Assembly (NCBI GenBank): GCA_019009955.1
Contig: CM032231.1
Coordinates: 106,273,001-106,337,000 of the forward strand
Direction: 5' to 3'
DNA length: 64,000 nucleotides
Origin: Riptortus pedestris
Taxonomy: Eukaryota > Arthropoda > Insecta > Hemiptera > Alydidae
Shown here: piece by piece, positions 1 through 10,557 of the stretch
How the letters are laid out: each line of letters opens with the position of its first letter
How positions within the stretch are numbered: the first letter of the stretch is position 1
Notes under the pieces: model-generated
What the model saw: the letters and a program-made list of their open reading frames with translations, nothing else
Databases searched by the model: none
Told to the model about the DNA's origin: nothing
Position numbers and translations under genes: made by a program

Positions 1-274
1 TCAAGTGTCTCATTTATTTCGGTGTCGCTATTTAACTTTCGTTGTTTGTAATAATTCAAATTTTCTGATTTAATTATGTTGTACCTATTACTTTCATTTC
101 ATTTGTATTAAATAAATAAATTGTATTATAATTACATTGTCGTATAATTCCACGATATCTATCGTTAAAAATTATGAACACTACTTTAAAATGCACAACT
201 TATAAAAGCGTCCCACGGACGTATTTGCACACTAAAGTTTGGTCCGCAACATGTCAAAGATTATTGTCCATACC
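1..274 (+). mobile_element. right half of a hAT-derived element (cut by window edge)
   Basis: This stretch aligns almost continuously with the right half of the element at 52512-53064. Shared landmarks are GTGTCTCATT, the AACTTTCGTTGTTTG block, ATCTATCGTTAAAAATTATG, and GCACACTAAAGTTTGG followed by CCGCAACATGTCAAAG. The GGCCCGC motifs typical of this hAT group have decayed here to GTCCCAC and GGTCCGC, so this is an older copy. The left half lies outside the window. It sits downstream of the odorant receptor exons, probably in an intron of that gene. Confidence 0.75.
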
Positions 275-1018
275 TGATTTAAAGAATCCGAAAGACATGC
301 ATATTACAAACTTAATATGCTTTAACAATACGAATAAATGTCAATGAAGCTCCCAGGACTGACCAGAAATGAACCATAGGCTTGGAAGGGAATAGTAGTA
401 GTTGACACTATCTGGTTCTTTAGTGTCATTATTTAAGAGATCCTTTTATTTTAGGAATTGATGATATGGATGTCACATTTATGGTGGATCTACTATAACA
501 GGAACAAGTTGGGGGGGGGGGGGCAGAGTTAGTTGAGTTGCGATTTAAGGGAGTTGAATTAGTGTAAGCTAGAAGCACTACCAAAGTTCCATTTTATTAC
601 TATAGCACTCAGCTAACACAGTTTTAAAGTCATTAAAAAGAGTGGAAAAAACCGAAACATTATTTGATAAGTATTTGTAATATTGATTAACGTTAAATGA
701 TTATTTTATAATGATATAATTATTATGGTGGCGAGACTGTGACGTTTGCCAGTGTTTCTAACGAAAATACAGTCTAATGGTGGCAGGTTAAGAGTAAGAA
801 TAACTTTGCCCACGGAATCCTCAGTTTAAAAGTCCCTAAACTCCCAAACGAAAGATGACGTGATTTCATGTTTGGTATAAGTTCTATAAAAATCAGTGTT
901 TCTTTCACCTACCGAAAAAATCTTGTCACAACAGTAACATTAAATAAAAGAGTTCCATAAAGAACGGTGCAGTTCATTTAAATGTTTGTATACAAGTAAA
1001 AATAAACGAGTTCCTTAC
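275..1018. other. probable odorant receptor intron, no further feature
   Basis: AT-rich sequence between the donor of odorant receptor exon 2 and the hAT fragment. It contains a 13-base G run near 510-525. I translated the minus strand by eye looking for the conserved C-terminal receptor region and found no exon, so the next exon probably lies beyond base 1. Confidence 0.4.
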
Positions 1019-1594
1019 CTAAGTATTGCGTGATGATGTTCAATGTTAGCTTTCAGGCAGCTCCTCAAACATCTCCTGAACTCTTCTTTCTGCATAAGTT
1101 CGTCCATTGACGACTCTCGTATTTGTTCGTGGTTTCTCTTAATGAACATTTTATAGGCTCTTTTGTGAATGTTCATTATTGAGTAATTTAGCACATACAA
1201 GTGAGCCCTGAGGTGGACCGTACTGCTGATCAGGAGACCATTGCTAGTATACGCCATTGCATATGCGTAAGTCCAATAGAGAACGTCCATTATGTATGCA
1301 GATGTAAATCCCAATATTGTGTCCGTGCTAAAGGGGTAGTAGCAGGGATGAGGCAGATATGGGTTTAAGGGATATTCTTCTTGGTCTCCGTCGGTAGTTG
1401 TCAAGTAGTCGACCAATGGGAAAACAAACATTCCAAAGAATGTACCAATAAAGCAAATTATAAGGTAACGATTTGATTTACTTCTAACTTCTTTAGCTAT
1501 TCCTTTTAGTACAGTGTACTGCTGCTCTTCCAAGTCTTCTAGCTCATAGACAAAGATGCCTGAATTTATCATTTTTCTCATTTCCATTAATGCC
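1019..1594 (-). CDS. odorant receptor, second visible coding exon (TM3-TM4)
   Basis: Encodes about 192 residues of a seven-transmembrane insect odorant receptor (7tm_6 family), a ligand-gated cation channel subunit expected in the dendritic membrane of olfactory neurons with the Orco co-receptor. Seen: a hydrophobic helix YLIICFIGTFFGMFVFPLVDYL (split here as YLIICFIGTFF and GMFVFPLVDYL), a loop with LPHPCYYPFSTDT matching the family's LPxPxxYPFDT signature, then a fourth helix from ILGFTSAYIMDV on and an amphipathic stretch HLRAHLYVLNYSIMNIHKR. The 3' splice site is CAACAG before base 1594 and the donor is GTAAGG from 1018. Joining to the exon ending at 3667 is phase 2 and restores an uninterrupted frame (AG|G, Arg). 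The exon leaves again in phase 2, so more exons follow off the left edge. About 280 of the usual 380-430 residues are present. The specific receptor cannot be named. Confidence 0.85.
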
Positions 1595-2016
1595 CTGTTG
1601 TAGAATTAGAAAAAATTAAATACTCATATTAGTAAATTTTCGTGGATGCGCGGTCTCACGAACACAAAAGCCTTAAGAATATTAATTTAACTTGAAATAA
1701 ATATTTATATTTCAACTGCCATAGTCTGTACATTTGATTTTCCAGTTTATTTCCAATGTCTCTAATTTCTTCTTATACTACTTCGGCTGCCCTTTATTGC
1801 CAAACGTATCCCATATACTTAGGTTTTCTACTTTGATTCGTACCCCTATCGTCTCACCGGTACCAGTTTTTAACGTCTCTTTAAAAGATCAGGATTGCAT
1901 CCTTTAATACTTTGAGCACTAATCAAATTGCTAGTGTATCCTAAGTAGGTTACGGCCACTAAGGATTTTGCTAAATTAATCCAAAGCTTCCACATTATCA
2001 GATTAATACTGTAGAC

Positions 2017-2475
2017 CAGGGGTCTCCAAACTACGGCCCGCGGGCCACATCCGGCCCGCGGACAGATTTTGACCGGCCCGCGGAGAGCTAGCATACTTGA
2101 AAACTACTTTTAGAGAACATATTTTTTATAGCAAATTAAACTTAGTTTACTGAAGTATTCGATAGAAGGTACTACCTATTTCCGCTAGTGTCCACCAGAT
2201 GTCGTGTCACGTTACTCCTCATGGCTCGTACTCTACGACTAATCTAGAAATTACAGATAATGACAGGAAAATTAATAATATGCAGTGTTGCCGTTTTGCG
2301 GACTTTAGTCCGATTTGCAGCCTTTTTTAAACGTTGCGTACTTTTTCGGACTTTTTTTTCATCAGTGAACTATTTCACTTTTTACCCCCGGCAACAATGA
2401 TAATATGGTTTTGGCCCTCGGAACTTTCTGGAGTAATCAGTATGGCCCGAAGGCTGGAAAGTTTGGAGACCCCTG
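2017..2475. mobile_element. hAT-type MITE with perfect ends and 8-bp target duplication
   Basis: A 459-bp non-autonomous element. Its ends are a perfect 16-bp inverted repeat, CAGGGGTCTCCAAACT at 2017-2032 and its complement at 2460-2475. It is flanked by identical 8-bp direct repeats CTGTAGAC at 2009-2016 and 2476-2483, the hAT target-site size. The left subterminal region carries repeated GGCCCGC motifs, as in hAT elements of the ZBED/GTF2IRD2-like group. No transposase remains. The intact ends and duplication suggest a fairly young insertion in the receptor intron. Confidence 0.93.
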
Positions 2476-2845
2476 CTGTAGACTATGGATGCTCAGCCGA
2501 CTCCCTTTCTCAAAATGATTGTGGAGAAGATACAATGAACGATAGGGAGATAGACAGTTTGATTCTTATCGTCCATATTGGGATTTATAACAAAACAGGT
2601 GTTTCATTTGCTTTTCCTTCGCCGTTGGGGTTCATCCCAAATAAATTCTCCTTAAAATCCCATTTGAGATTTGAACCCATGGCTCCTAGTTCACCGTGAG
2701 CATTAAAGCATGCGTACTAATGGCACTTAATTCAGAATTCAAATAGTAACTTAAATAAAATAAGGAGCTGGAATGTGAAATACTGTGGTCTATCAGTTAA
2801 TAAAAGAAATATACTCTACATTGTGTAGTTTATGCGCAAGTTTCA

Positions 2846-3300
2846 GCACATTTCCCTTAGGGGAAATCAGCTATTGAGGTTGTACTCATGGTGGGATTTT
2901 CAAAAAATTTCTTCAAATGTCCATCGATCCTACCCAGGAGATGACAAAAATGAGGTTCATTCAAAATGTTATATAAGTATATATATAATTGTCGTTTAAC
3001 GCTCTAATGGTCGCAATTTTTGTTTGATCGTTACCAAACTTGATATTTTATCGTTTTATGTAAAAAAGATTATCAAGTTCGTTAACGGCTAAAATTGGAC
3101 AAGTGGGAGGGTGAAGGGGGAGGGATTAAAGGGGGAGGATTTCGAAATATCTCCGCTGTTATGCATCGAATCGAAAATTGTACTGAATAAATCTTATTGA
3201 AAATGTATTATAAATATTGTTATATACATTTATTCTCTATCATGAATATTAACCGAGATATTTGCATTTTTCAGTTTTCAGCCTTCAGCAAACCCGTTTG
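2846..3300 (-). mobile_element. family A element (Helentron-like), 3' part, inverted
   Basis: Reading the plus strand, it opens with the terminal palindrome (CCCTTAGGGG core near 2854-2866) and GCTATTGAGG, then CATCGATCCTACCCAGGAGATGAC, quoted here only as the GATCGATGG block, the TA-rich spot near 2975-2990, the CGACCGCTAGAGCG-related block and AACCGAGATATTTGC. It stops at 3300, without the GTCCGTCACGC end. It lies inside the odorant receptor intron. Confidence 0.8.
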
Positions 3301-3666
3301 TGTCCCGTAGTTAAGTCTGCACTCAGCATAGTGAGGCTATTGAGGTTTCCGAATTAGGTAGTATATATCTTAATAATGCCATCATAATACGGAAGGCAGC
3401 GCTTCAATCTGACTTCACCTTCCCACTAAAGACATTTGACAGGCCGTACTTCTCGTGTGTTGTTGATTCAAAGATAATAAATAGGATAATTAAAATACAT
3501 GTTCCATATTCCCAAGTATAATAACCAAAATTATTCGTTTTCCTAATAAAAAGTATTGTTAATAACAAATAAAACTAAAATCTCTGTCCAAATGGGATTT
3601 ATCTTATTTCAAAATATGGACTTTCATATATTCCTTTACTGTATACCTTACCTTTCTGTAGCGCAC

Positions 3667-3929
3667 CTGCTCGCGATAGTCCACAGTACCCAAACTGTAT
3701 CGGCAACATTATGTAAGACTACGGCTGTTAATATGTTATCCGATGAGACTACGTAAAGAGTGTAAACTGTCAAGCAATTGATAAACATAAAGAACATTAT
3801 AGTGACAACTTGGTATGTAATATAAGAGATTTCCTTTGAAAATCCATAACATACAAATTTAATTAGCAAACTGTTCTCTTCAAAGGGATCTGCAGGTCTT
3901 ATATTTTTCTTAATATTTTTTGTTTCCAT
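3667..3929 (-). CDS. odorant receptor, first visible coding exon (TM1-TM2)
   Basis: Encodes the N-terminal ~88 residues of the same receptor. Starting at the ATG at 3929 it reads METKNIKKNIRPADPFEEN, then a first membrane helix (ISYITYQVVTIMFFMFINCL) and a second (ILTAVVLHNVADTVWVLWTI). DPFEEN followed by a hydrophobic segment is the usual start of an insect odorant receptor. The exon ends AGCAG with donor GTGCGC, phase 2, and joins correctly to 1594. The start is uncertain: an in-frame TGA lies 9 bases before the ATG, but a strong 3' splice site sits at 3980 and a second frame is open from 3979 to 3902, reading ITKLREVKSEAIDFLEWKQ. Either the ATG is real and the upstream part is 5' UTR, or the N-terminus has suffered a frameshift in an A-rich run. 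Confidence 0.8.
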
Positions 3930-3978
3930 TCTAAAAAGTCAATGGCTTCTGATTTCACTTCTCTCAGTTTTGTAATGC

Positions 3979-3996
3979 CCTGAAAAAGAAAAAAAA
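3979..3996 (-). promoter_or_regulatory. strong 3' splice site upstream of the receptor start
   Basis: On the minus strand a run of T and C bases ends in TTTTTCAG just before 3979, and the following exon would start GGCATTAC. The same first seven bases, GGCATTA, open the receptor exon at 1594. This implies an upstream exon, coding or untranslated, which I could not find. Confidence 0.55.
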
Positions 3997-4525
3997 ATAG
4001 GGCATGAAACATATTCCCTTGTAAATTTAAATGGCTGAAAGCGGGAAATTGTGTTCATTCATGGAAATATATCGAAGTTTCTGTAATAATACACAAAAGC
4101 TTAAATGGAGAAAACCCACTTGCAACGTTACTATGTTGTGTTTGAAACAGTAACATATTCTAGTTTTATTGTTTTCTAATTTCAGATGCAAACCCGGAAA
4201 GTGAGACTAACCAATATACAAAAACTTCCTATCTTCTCGAATCCAGCTGGCATATTTCTCTATTTAAGTGGCCTCTTTTTCATCCTGAAAATATACTTAG
4301 ACAGGTATTCGAAAGGTATGAGATTATAGATAATGATAATCTTCAACAAGTTACAGATTTGTGTCAAATTTCTTGAATTTAAGTTTTCCTTGTATAGTCA
4401 TGGAACGGAGATAACAGAACGGCAGAGACTACCTGGGTCCGAAGGTGTCGCACCTAACCAATTTCAAGGAAAATGGATGTCATTCAAGATTCAAGATTTG
4501 ATTTGATATATGTCAGTTCAAGATT

Positions 4526-4583
<58 letters not shown>

Positions 4584-4807
4584 TTTACGATATATAAATG
4601 ACATATTATTCGAAGTTAAGGTCTTTAGACATAGGGGAACAGGGAGATAAATAAAACCCATTTTTGACGACATCAACCGTCTTATGGGTTTTGGAGGGTT
4701 AGCAATATGAAAAAAGCAACTTCCGAAAAAACATTTCTGCATGAACAAGGTTAAGCCTTCAGATTATGATGATGATGACAATATGTATATGTATTCACAC
4801 GCACACA
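3997..4807. repeat. intergenic region with (TA)26 tract and possible tiny exon
   Basis: Pure TA repeat at about 4529-4580. At 4187-4313 on the plus strand an open frame of about 43 codons is bounded by TAATTTCAG and GTATGAG, like an exon with a hydrophobic peptide. It is discussed as a finding, not called. Short CA tract near 4796-4806. Confidence 0.6.
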
Positions 4808-5105
4808 CCATTTGTCTGCAACCGTCTAGCCGTTACAATTTTTGATTCATCATTATCAAACTTGATATTTTAACATTTTATGCAAGACTAAAGGATCAAG
4901 TTCGTTAATGACTGAAGTCGGACCAAATGAGGGGGAATTTAAATACTTGGAAATATATCCGTTAGTAAAGGACGATTAGAAAAGTTGTAGTTAATCAATC
5001 TTGTAGGAAATATAATTTCCTATAAATGTTTTTATGTGGATTTTTTTCTTTATCTGAAATATTAAAGGAGATATTTTCATTTTTTAGTGTTCGGTCCTCA
5101 ATTAA
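4808..5105 (-). mobile_element. family A fragment, inverted
   Basis: Matches the middle of family A on the minus strand: TTTGTCTG, the CGACCGCTAGAGCG-related block, TCAAGTTCGTTAATGACTGA, the run of G residues, and ATTAAAGGAGATATTTTCATT. Both termini are missing, and a C run ends it near 5118. Confidence 0.75.
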
Positions 5106-5840
5106 CCAGCCCCCCCCCCAGTTCTACTTTATAATATAAGCTGATATATCATCCAAAGTTCTATTCTAAGCCTAAATATGAAATATTATTTTCATTGTTC
5201 TTTTAATATGTAAGATATGTTCGGTCCAACCCCACCACAGTCAAAATTTTACGTGCGACTTGATCTGATGAACACTTATTTTATTGGTAAATTATTACTT
5301 TAATGGGGCATCAGGGGTACATAGATAGCTCACTACTGGTGAAATGAAGGATGAAGTTCATTTAATAATTTATCCGGGAAACCCTAAGTTCCTTAAGGTC
5401 AATGGAAGTTTTAAATTGTCTACGTAACCTTTAGTTTTATTGCTGTTATTAAAAGTTCTCTTAAGGATTCCTAATAAATTTTAAGTTTGTTGGTGTTCCG
5501 AAGGCTGGCGTTAATCTTTATTTTTAGCGATTGCCTTAAATGCGAGGTAGTCACTCAGTACAAGTAAATAATAATCTTACATAAATTATTTTAAGTCCTT
5601 AACTTCTTTCCAACAAGAAATAAAAACATCCTGTACTACAAGACTTTAAGAAGAATGGAAAACTTCTTCACCACTGTGTCTGTCTGCCTGATTGTAAGTC
5701 AGTCCTTACATTTATTTTTTTAACGAGCATTCGTATGTTCATAAAAATTGGTATGCATTTGTACATTGTAATTCGTTATGGTTATTTTTATTCTATTCCA
5801 CAAAATTTATTTCCCTCTGTAATTGCTTGGCTCAGCAACC
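5106..5840. other. no recognisable feature
   Basis: AT-rich sequence with no long open frame or repeat that I can identify. Confidence 0.4.
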
Positions 5841-6068
5841 CATGAAGGGCCAAGGCCAACCATACAGCTTAAATGTAAGGTCAAGTGGTATGCTGAACTA
5901 TATTGGCCATAATGCGGTGGCTCTTCAGGCCAAAGAGAGGTATTTCCTTATTCAATTAGCTATTTAATTTCCTCACGATGCTGAGTGGGGGATAGAAGTC
6001 CAAAGTTTGTACATGGAATCTGTAACACACAAGCCCAGTGTTTTACCACTGGACCACCACAACCGTTC
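5841..6068 (-). mobile_element. tRNA-derived SINE (second family), inverted
   Basis: Read on the minus strand from 6068, it begins GGTTGTGGTGGTCCAGTGGT followed by AAAACACTGGGCTTGTGTG, a tRNA-like head with an A-box-like GTGGTCCAGTGG. The B box position reads ACAGATTCCATG and is degenerate. The rest (CCCCACTCAGCATCGTGAGG and onward) is body. A related GGTGGCTCT block occurs at 26873-26885. Confidence 0.55.
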
Positions 6069-6191
6069 AGTAATGAGGACAAAATATGGAGAGGAGTGGG
6101 GCTTAGAAACTATTTCTTAGATAGCCGTTGAACATCATTGTAAAGCTCTTATGTCTTATTTTTTTTAAATATATATATATATATATATTCT

Positions 6192-6283
6192 AGCAGGTTT
6201 TCTTAAAAAAAATAGCAGTTGACATTGTAGTCATGATACGATTTAGGAAACTTCTTCAAATGTCTATCTATCCTAATATAATA
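6192..6283 (-). mobile_element. family A 3' end, left piece, split by MITE
   Basis: Degenerate terminal palindrome (AGCAGGTTTTCTTAAAAA) followed by the inverted CGTCATGAGTACGACC block (GTAGTCATGATACGATTTAG) and CTTCAAATGTCTATC. The match resumes at 6837 after the inserted MITE. A short (TA)n lies just left at 6168-6187. Confidence 0.7.
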
Positions 6284-6834
6284 CACTCAACCGCAAAAAA
6301 AACCGGACACTTAGATTTAGGCTTATAATTTTGTTAAATACTTAATATATATGTATATTAATCTTTTTAATTAAAATAATTGGTTAGCCTATAGGATATT
6401 TAAACAAAATCTGCCAAAAGTGAATAATTTTTATTGATTGATATTCTTCATTTTTATTACAGTGAATGGTAGACTTCGCTTCCCCAAGCGTTTCGGCAAT
6501 GTAACGTAAGCTCCGGCCTTCCATCTAAGTTTGAAAGACCCATTATTCTGGACCGAAATAAAAATAAAACATTAATTAAAGAAAATGATTGGTTAATAAT
6601 TAAAGATGTTTAAATGTTCGAAAAACTACTTACAGTTTAGAATAGATCAATTTCACGACAAATAAATCTAATCTGAGTTTTATCTAATTGTTTACTAATT
6701 CTGAAGGGATTAGTTCAATGAACTTAGACTCTAAATTCTCTGTAATAACTAGAATACCCACATAAAGAAAATTGCTGAAAATTAGCTTTTAATACGACAA
6801 AAATGAAGTGTCCGGTTTTTTTTGTGGTTGAGTA
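6284..6834. mobile_element. Tc1/mariner-type MITE, 551 bp
   Basis: Terminal inverted repeats of 29 bp (6284-6312 and 6806-6834) with two mismatches. They start CACTCAACC, contain an eight-A run and end CCGGACACTT. The element is flanked by TA on both sides (6282-6283 and 6835-6836), the Tc1/mariner target. Family A sequence on the left stops at TATCCT and resumes on the right with GAAAATGAGACCCGTTC, confirming insertion into an older element. There is no transposase. Confidence 0.9.
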
Positions 6835-6880
6835 TATATTGAAAATGAGACCCGTTCAAATTATTAAGCTACCGGTGGAA
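6835..6880 (-). mobile_element. family A 3' end, right piece
   Basis: GAAAATGAGACCCGTTCAAA continues the family A copy interrupted at 6283. It ends before the expected (TA)n tract. Confidence 0.65.
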
Positions 6881-9119
6881 AATGTATGCGAGATACATTC
6901 ATGCGTACATACCTGTAAGAAACCAACGCCGGAACTAGTCAAAATGGATTCAGAGTGGGCCATACTGTTGAAATCTGAAATAGTGTATGCCTTTTACTGT
7001 AATTATATGCATAAGCAATGATATGTGCGTGTATCGTAAAATGGTCATGGAGGAGGTTCTACGACATGTAGGTGTGTGTACGTAATTCAATAAATATTGG
7101 ATTCAGGAGTTGTCTGAATATCCTATTGCAAATGTTTGGGAGTCGGCTATAGTTTGTTTATTTTGCTTCCTATAGGTATGTTTTCATTATAAAATATATA
7201 TGTATTTTTATAAGTGGAGCTAACCAGCAGATTGCAGACTTTTGTCAGCTGTAGTTAAACAGAGTTGTGTATTGAACCTTCAAAGGTTTATCGGTCCAAT
7301 TGTCTTTCATCACTTGAATGGCACTTATGGAGTCTGTGAAAATAATGCTAAACATCCATGCTATCTAAACATTCTTGTTCTGATGAATTGATTCCTTCTG
7401 CAGAAGCGACCGAATCTGCTGTGAAGCATGAAGTGATAGGAATGAGTAAATATTGACTCCCCATCCCATTTCGAAGTGACCTTGTCAATGCAAGTTATTT
7501 CTGAAAATGCCTCACTATTTTGCAAATTCATCTGTTTAAATTAACATATATTTCCAGTTTCAGATAATAAAATTTGTATGTCGGTGGTCCATGAGAAGAA
7601 AAAATTACAATTTCAGTTAAATATTCTGTTCGTATATTTTATCGAGATTTAAAACTTAGTCAAACACGATCAGGAGATAAATTTTTTATTCTATTCAATC
7701 CACTTTTTTAATTGCTTTTTCGGTGGGATTCTTGTATGCTAAATTTATGAGGTGTAAAATTTGATTAATGTCTTCTTTGTAACTATTAAGTAATTCTTCG
7801 AAGATTCTATGTTTTTCCTAGAAAAACTCAAAGAAACGAATGTCTTCGTACTACATCAATGGTTTAACTAGCTCAGACTGTTTTACTAACGTTTTCTCAG
7901 CAATCTAACTTATTGGTCACAAAATTATTATAAATTTCCGTTACAAAAGGTATCAAAAAGTGTCTAATCAGGTGTTATATAGTGGAAAAGTGCTCCTGGA
8001 TTATTGAGGGTAATGCATTTTAAGTAATAGTTTGCGAAGTGACAAGACATTTACTGTTCATGTTTGAATCAGGGTCAAATGAAAATGATAAACTTAAGTT
8101 CAAAAGCTTATACTAATAATTAACTAAACTGTGATTACGGCAAAAACAAAATCTCATTTCTGATATCTTAATTTCTTTATGTAAACATTATAATACAAAA
8201 AAAAACAACTAAATTTTGCCAACAACTGTGAAAATTAATGTTATTTATATTGACCGAAGCCACTCTTTATTTTGAAGATGCATTACAAGATTTTACCAAA
8301 ATGTGAAATAAAAAATCATTGATACTTATCCTGATTTTCTACTTCATACTCACCAGTCAACTAAATCAGCGTCTCTAGTCAAGAAACAAGGTGGAAATGA
8401 TCTGGCTACAGTGATTCAGAGAGACTAACAAATAATTAATTTTGTGGTTCTCGTAAAGTTATCTGGGCCTTCCAACTTTGTCCCAGGGAAATCATTTATT
8501 CCTTCATAACAACAGGGTAAAATCAGATTTACACAGGAAGTATATTATAAAATATCTCCTTTTAAAATTTGTATTTCGGTTTTGATGTTGAATTTCTGAA
8601 TAAAGTTTTAATTCGGCTGCTAGCAGTAATTGCACCATTTTAGAGCTAATGGGTACTTTCTGAAGTAATACTTAACTTTAATAATTCGTATTGGACGAAC
8701 GATTCATGGTATTAAAGAAAGTTGGTTTAAAAGTAAAAAAAAAGTATATATTATTATTTTAAATAAATAGTTCTTAAATACTTTGAATAACAAAATGTAA
8801 ATCTTGTATTATATATTATGATCTAGATATGTTTTGCTAGAGAAATCAGTTTGAGTTTCTAATACCTTTCTTTTGCCGTCTAGGAGTCAGCATTTATTCG
8901 GAGTCGGATAATTGAATGGCTACTACAAAGGTATGTAACTTATTTTTGTGACGGTAAACATATTTTTTTTTTATTCTTATTGTTCTGTAGTAATAGTTAA
9001 TAAATACATATTTTAAGATTCTTCAAAGTAGGTAATTTAATTCATTTAGAAACATCACCTGCCTTTTCTTTCTCTTTTTTTCTTTTTTTTTTTTGTAAAG
9101 GAAGTGTTCTAATCACGAA
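6881..9119. other. 2.2 kb AT-rich region, nothing recognisable
   Basis: Only short open frames, none with family features. There is no tandem repeat or mobile-element end that I can support. Confidence 0.4.
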
Positions 9120-9300
9120 GGATATTTATATATCAACGGAATTAGCCGGTTTTACCCCTCCCTGGACCATTTTTAATTGTTTTGTCTTGACGTCTGTACG
9201 CATAAATGGAGGTACATCTTTACCATTACTCAAGAACGTCAAGCCTAAGAATATTAATATTTCACATTTAATCTTATTATACAATCTATTTGTACACCCC
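9120..9300. repeat. interspersed repeat, copy 1 of 2
   Basis: Blocks such as GCCGGTTTTACCCCTCCCTG, TTTTGTCTTGACGTC and ACTCAAGAACGTCAAGCCTA have diverged counterparts in the same order at 42505-42660. This defines a low-copy dispersed repeat of unknown class. Confidence 0.5.
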
Positions 9301-10234
9301 CGTTTAAAAAAAAAAAAAATGCAAATTTCTCAGTGCATATTTAAGATAAGGAATATTTGTATAGGATATTTTTGCTTATCATGAGAAGATTTATTATTCA
9401 TTTCCAATGATATTTTTGATCCCATGAATTGTAACGGAGGTATCCTATAGCACTTTCAAATGAAATAAAATTATATGAAGTGCAGCAAAACATTTTGTAC
9501 ATATAACTTAATAGGTTTTTAAGGAAGTTATATGTAGTGGTCATATCTGGTTATTGCTTTTCGTAAAAGGATGTATACATTATATTCTATTTTTGATCTG
9601 ATGCATTGGAAATAATTTTAAATTTAGCGTAGCAAAATATAATGTATATTTAAATAAATAGGACTACAAGAAAGCCATGTGGCGTTTATGTAAATTATTT
9701 AGATGTGTTAAGATAATTGTAGTATGTTTGCTGCTGACCGTTAGTAGTTCAGTCATGATATGGGGTATGTCAAGTTCATATCGTTCACTGCAGTCTGTTA
9801 ATATGTTTTATAGTTAAATACTTGTAGAAGTATTTAGAGAGAAGTGTCTGGGAGTCTTAGTGTTTGGTGACTGTAGCCAATACTGAGTCTGGTAAAAACA
9901 ACAATCCTCTAGTATTCCTATTGCTCGATGTCTACACCTTGAATGTACGTTTAACAATGGTAGTTTTTCGCCCTTAAACCCTATACAACAACAACGTTTA
10001 ACAATGTCGAAGCCATTGCATTCTTTAAATGGCTATGGGTTCCTTTGGGTTATCGGGAGGCCACCAATTAAAGATAATCACTAAATCGTATTAAAAGAAA
10101 AACACTTTTTTTATAACAAAATTTCTAAAATTTATTTGAATAGCAAAATGTAATTATAAATTAGAGTTAGCCCAAAACTGGGTGATGTAGCAGAGTAGCG
10201 GTATAAAGCGGCCGTTCCCGGTCATCGGGTGTTT
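9301..10234. other. no recognisable feature
   Basis: AT-rich, with a 13-A run at 9307 and no supported gene or repeat. Confidence 0.4.
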
Positions 10235-10309
10235 AAGTGGTGTAATAATAAACGATCACCAAGTTGTGTTTATAAACGATCACCAAGTGGTGATAATAAA
10301 CGATCATTC
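10235..10309. repeat. three-unit tandem repeat, 24-26 bp
   Basis: Units at 10235, 10261 and 10285, each resembling AAGTGGTG followed by a few bases and ATAAACGATCACC. Confidence 0.85.
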
Positions 10310-10557
10310 ATTTTCTGATAACAAAAGTAATAGAATAATTAAGATAATCTAGTCAAGAATAAGCCAACATATTCAACTTCACCATATAATAGTGGTAAGT
10401 GGTATTGAACGAGTAAACATTTTTTCTGTAAATAATAACCATCTTGTCATTTATAAATTCTAGAAGTGTTATTTTAAATAATAAAGCGATTAAAGTACCT
10501 GGCTATGAGTGCATTGGTGACAGCCAACCAGCTCTCTAGATTAATATCTGGACAAAT

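Larger units (their letters stand above)
1595..3666 (-). other. odorant receptor intron holding two mobile elements
   Basis: Intron of 2072 bp between the two receptor exons, read on the minus strand from GTGCGC at 3666 to CAACAG at 1595. It contains a hAT-type MITE (2017-2475) and a truncated family A element (2846-3300). The remaining ~1.2 kb is AT-rich and shows nothing recognisable. Confidence 0.75.

Noticed and set aside
1870..2094. Minus-strand open frame rich in Gly and Arg at its start
   Set aside because: Its start lies in the GGCCCGC terminus of the hAT MITE and it runs across the element border.
2334..2699. Plus-strand 121-codon frame
   Set aside because: Spans the right half and border of the hAT MITE; no family features.
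4518..4748. Open frames with YIYIYI repeats (also 27440, 34394, 47041, 53612, 53991, 56305, 57704)
   Set aside because: They are translations of (TA)n tracts that keep a frame open by chance; flanks are mobile-element sequence.
6803..7021. Plus-strand frame starting MKCPVFFVV
   Set aside because: Its beginning is the MITE terminal repeat and a family A remnant.
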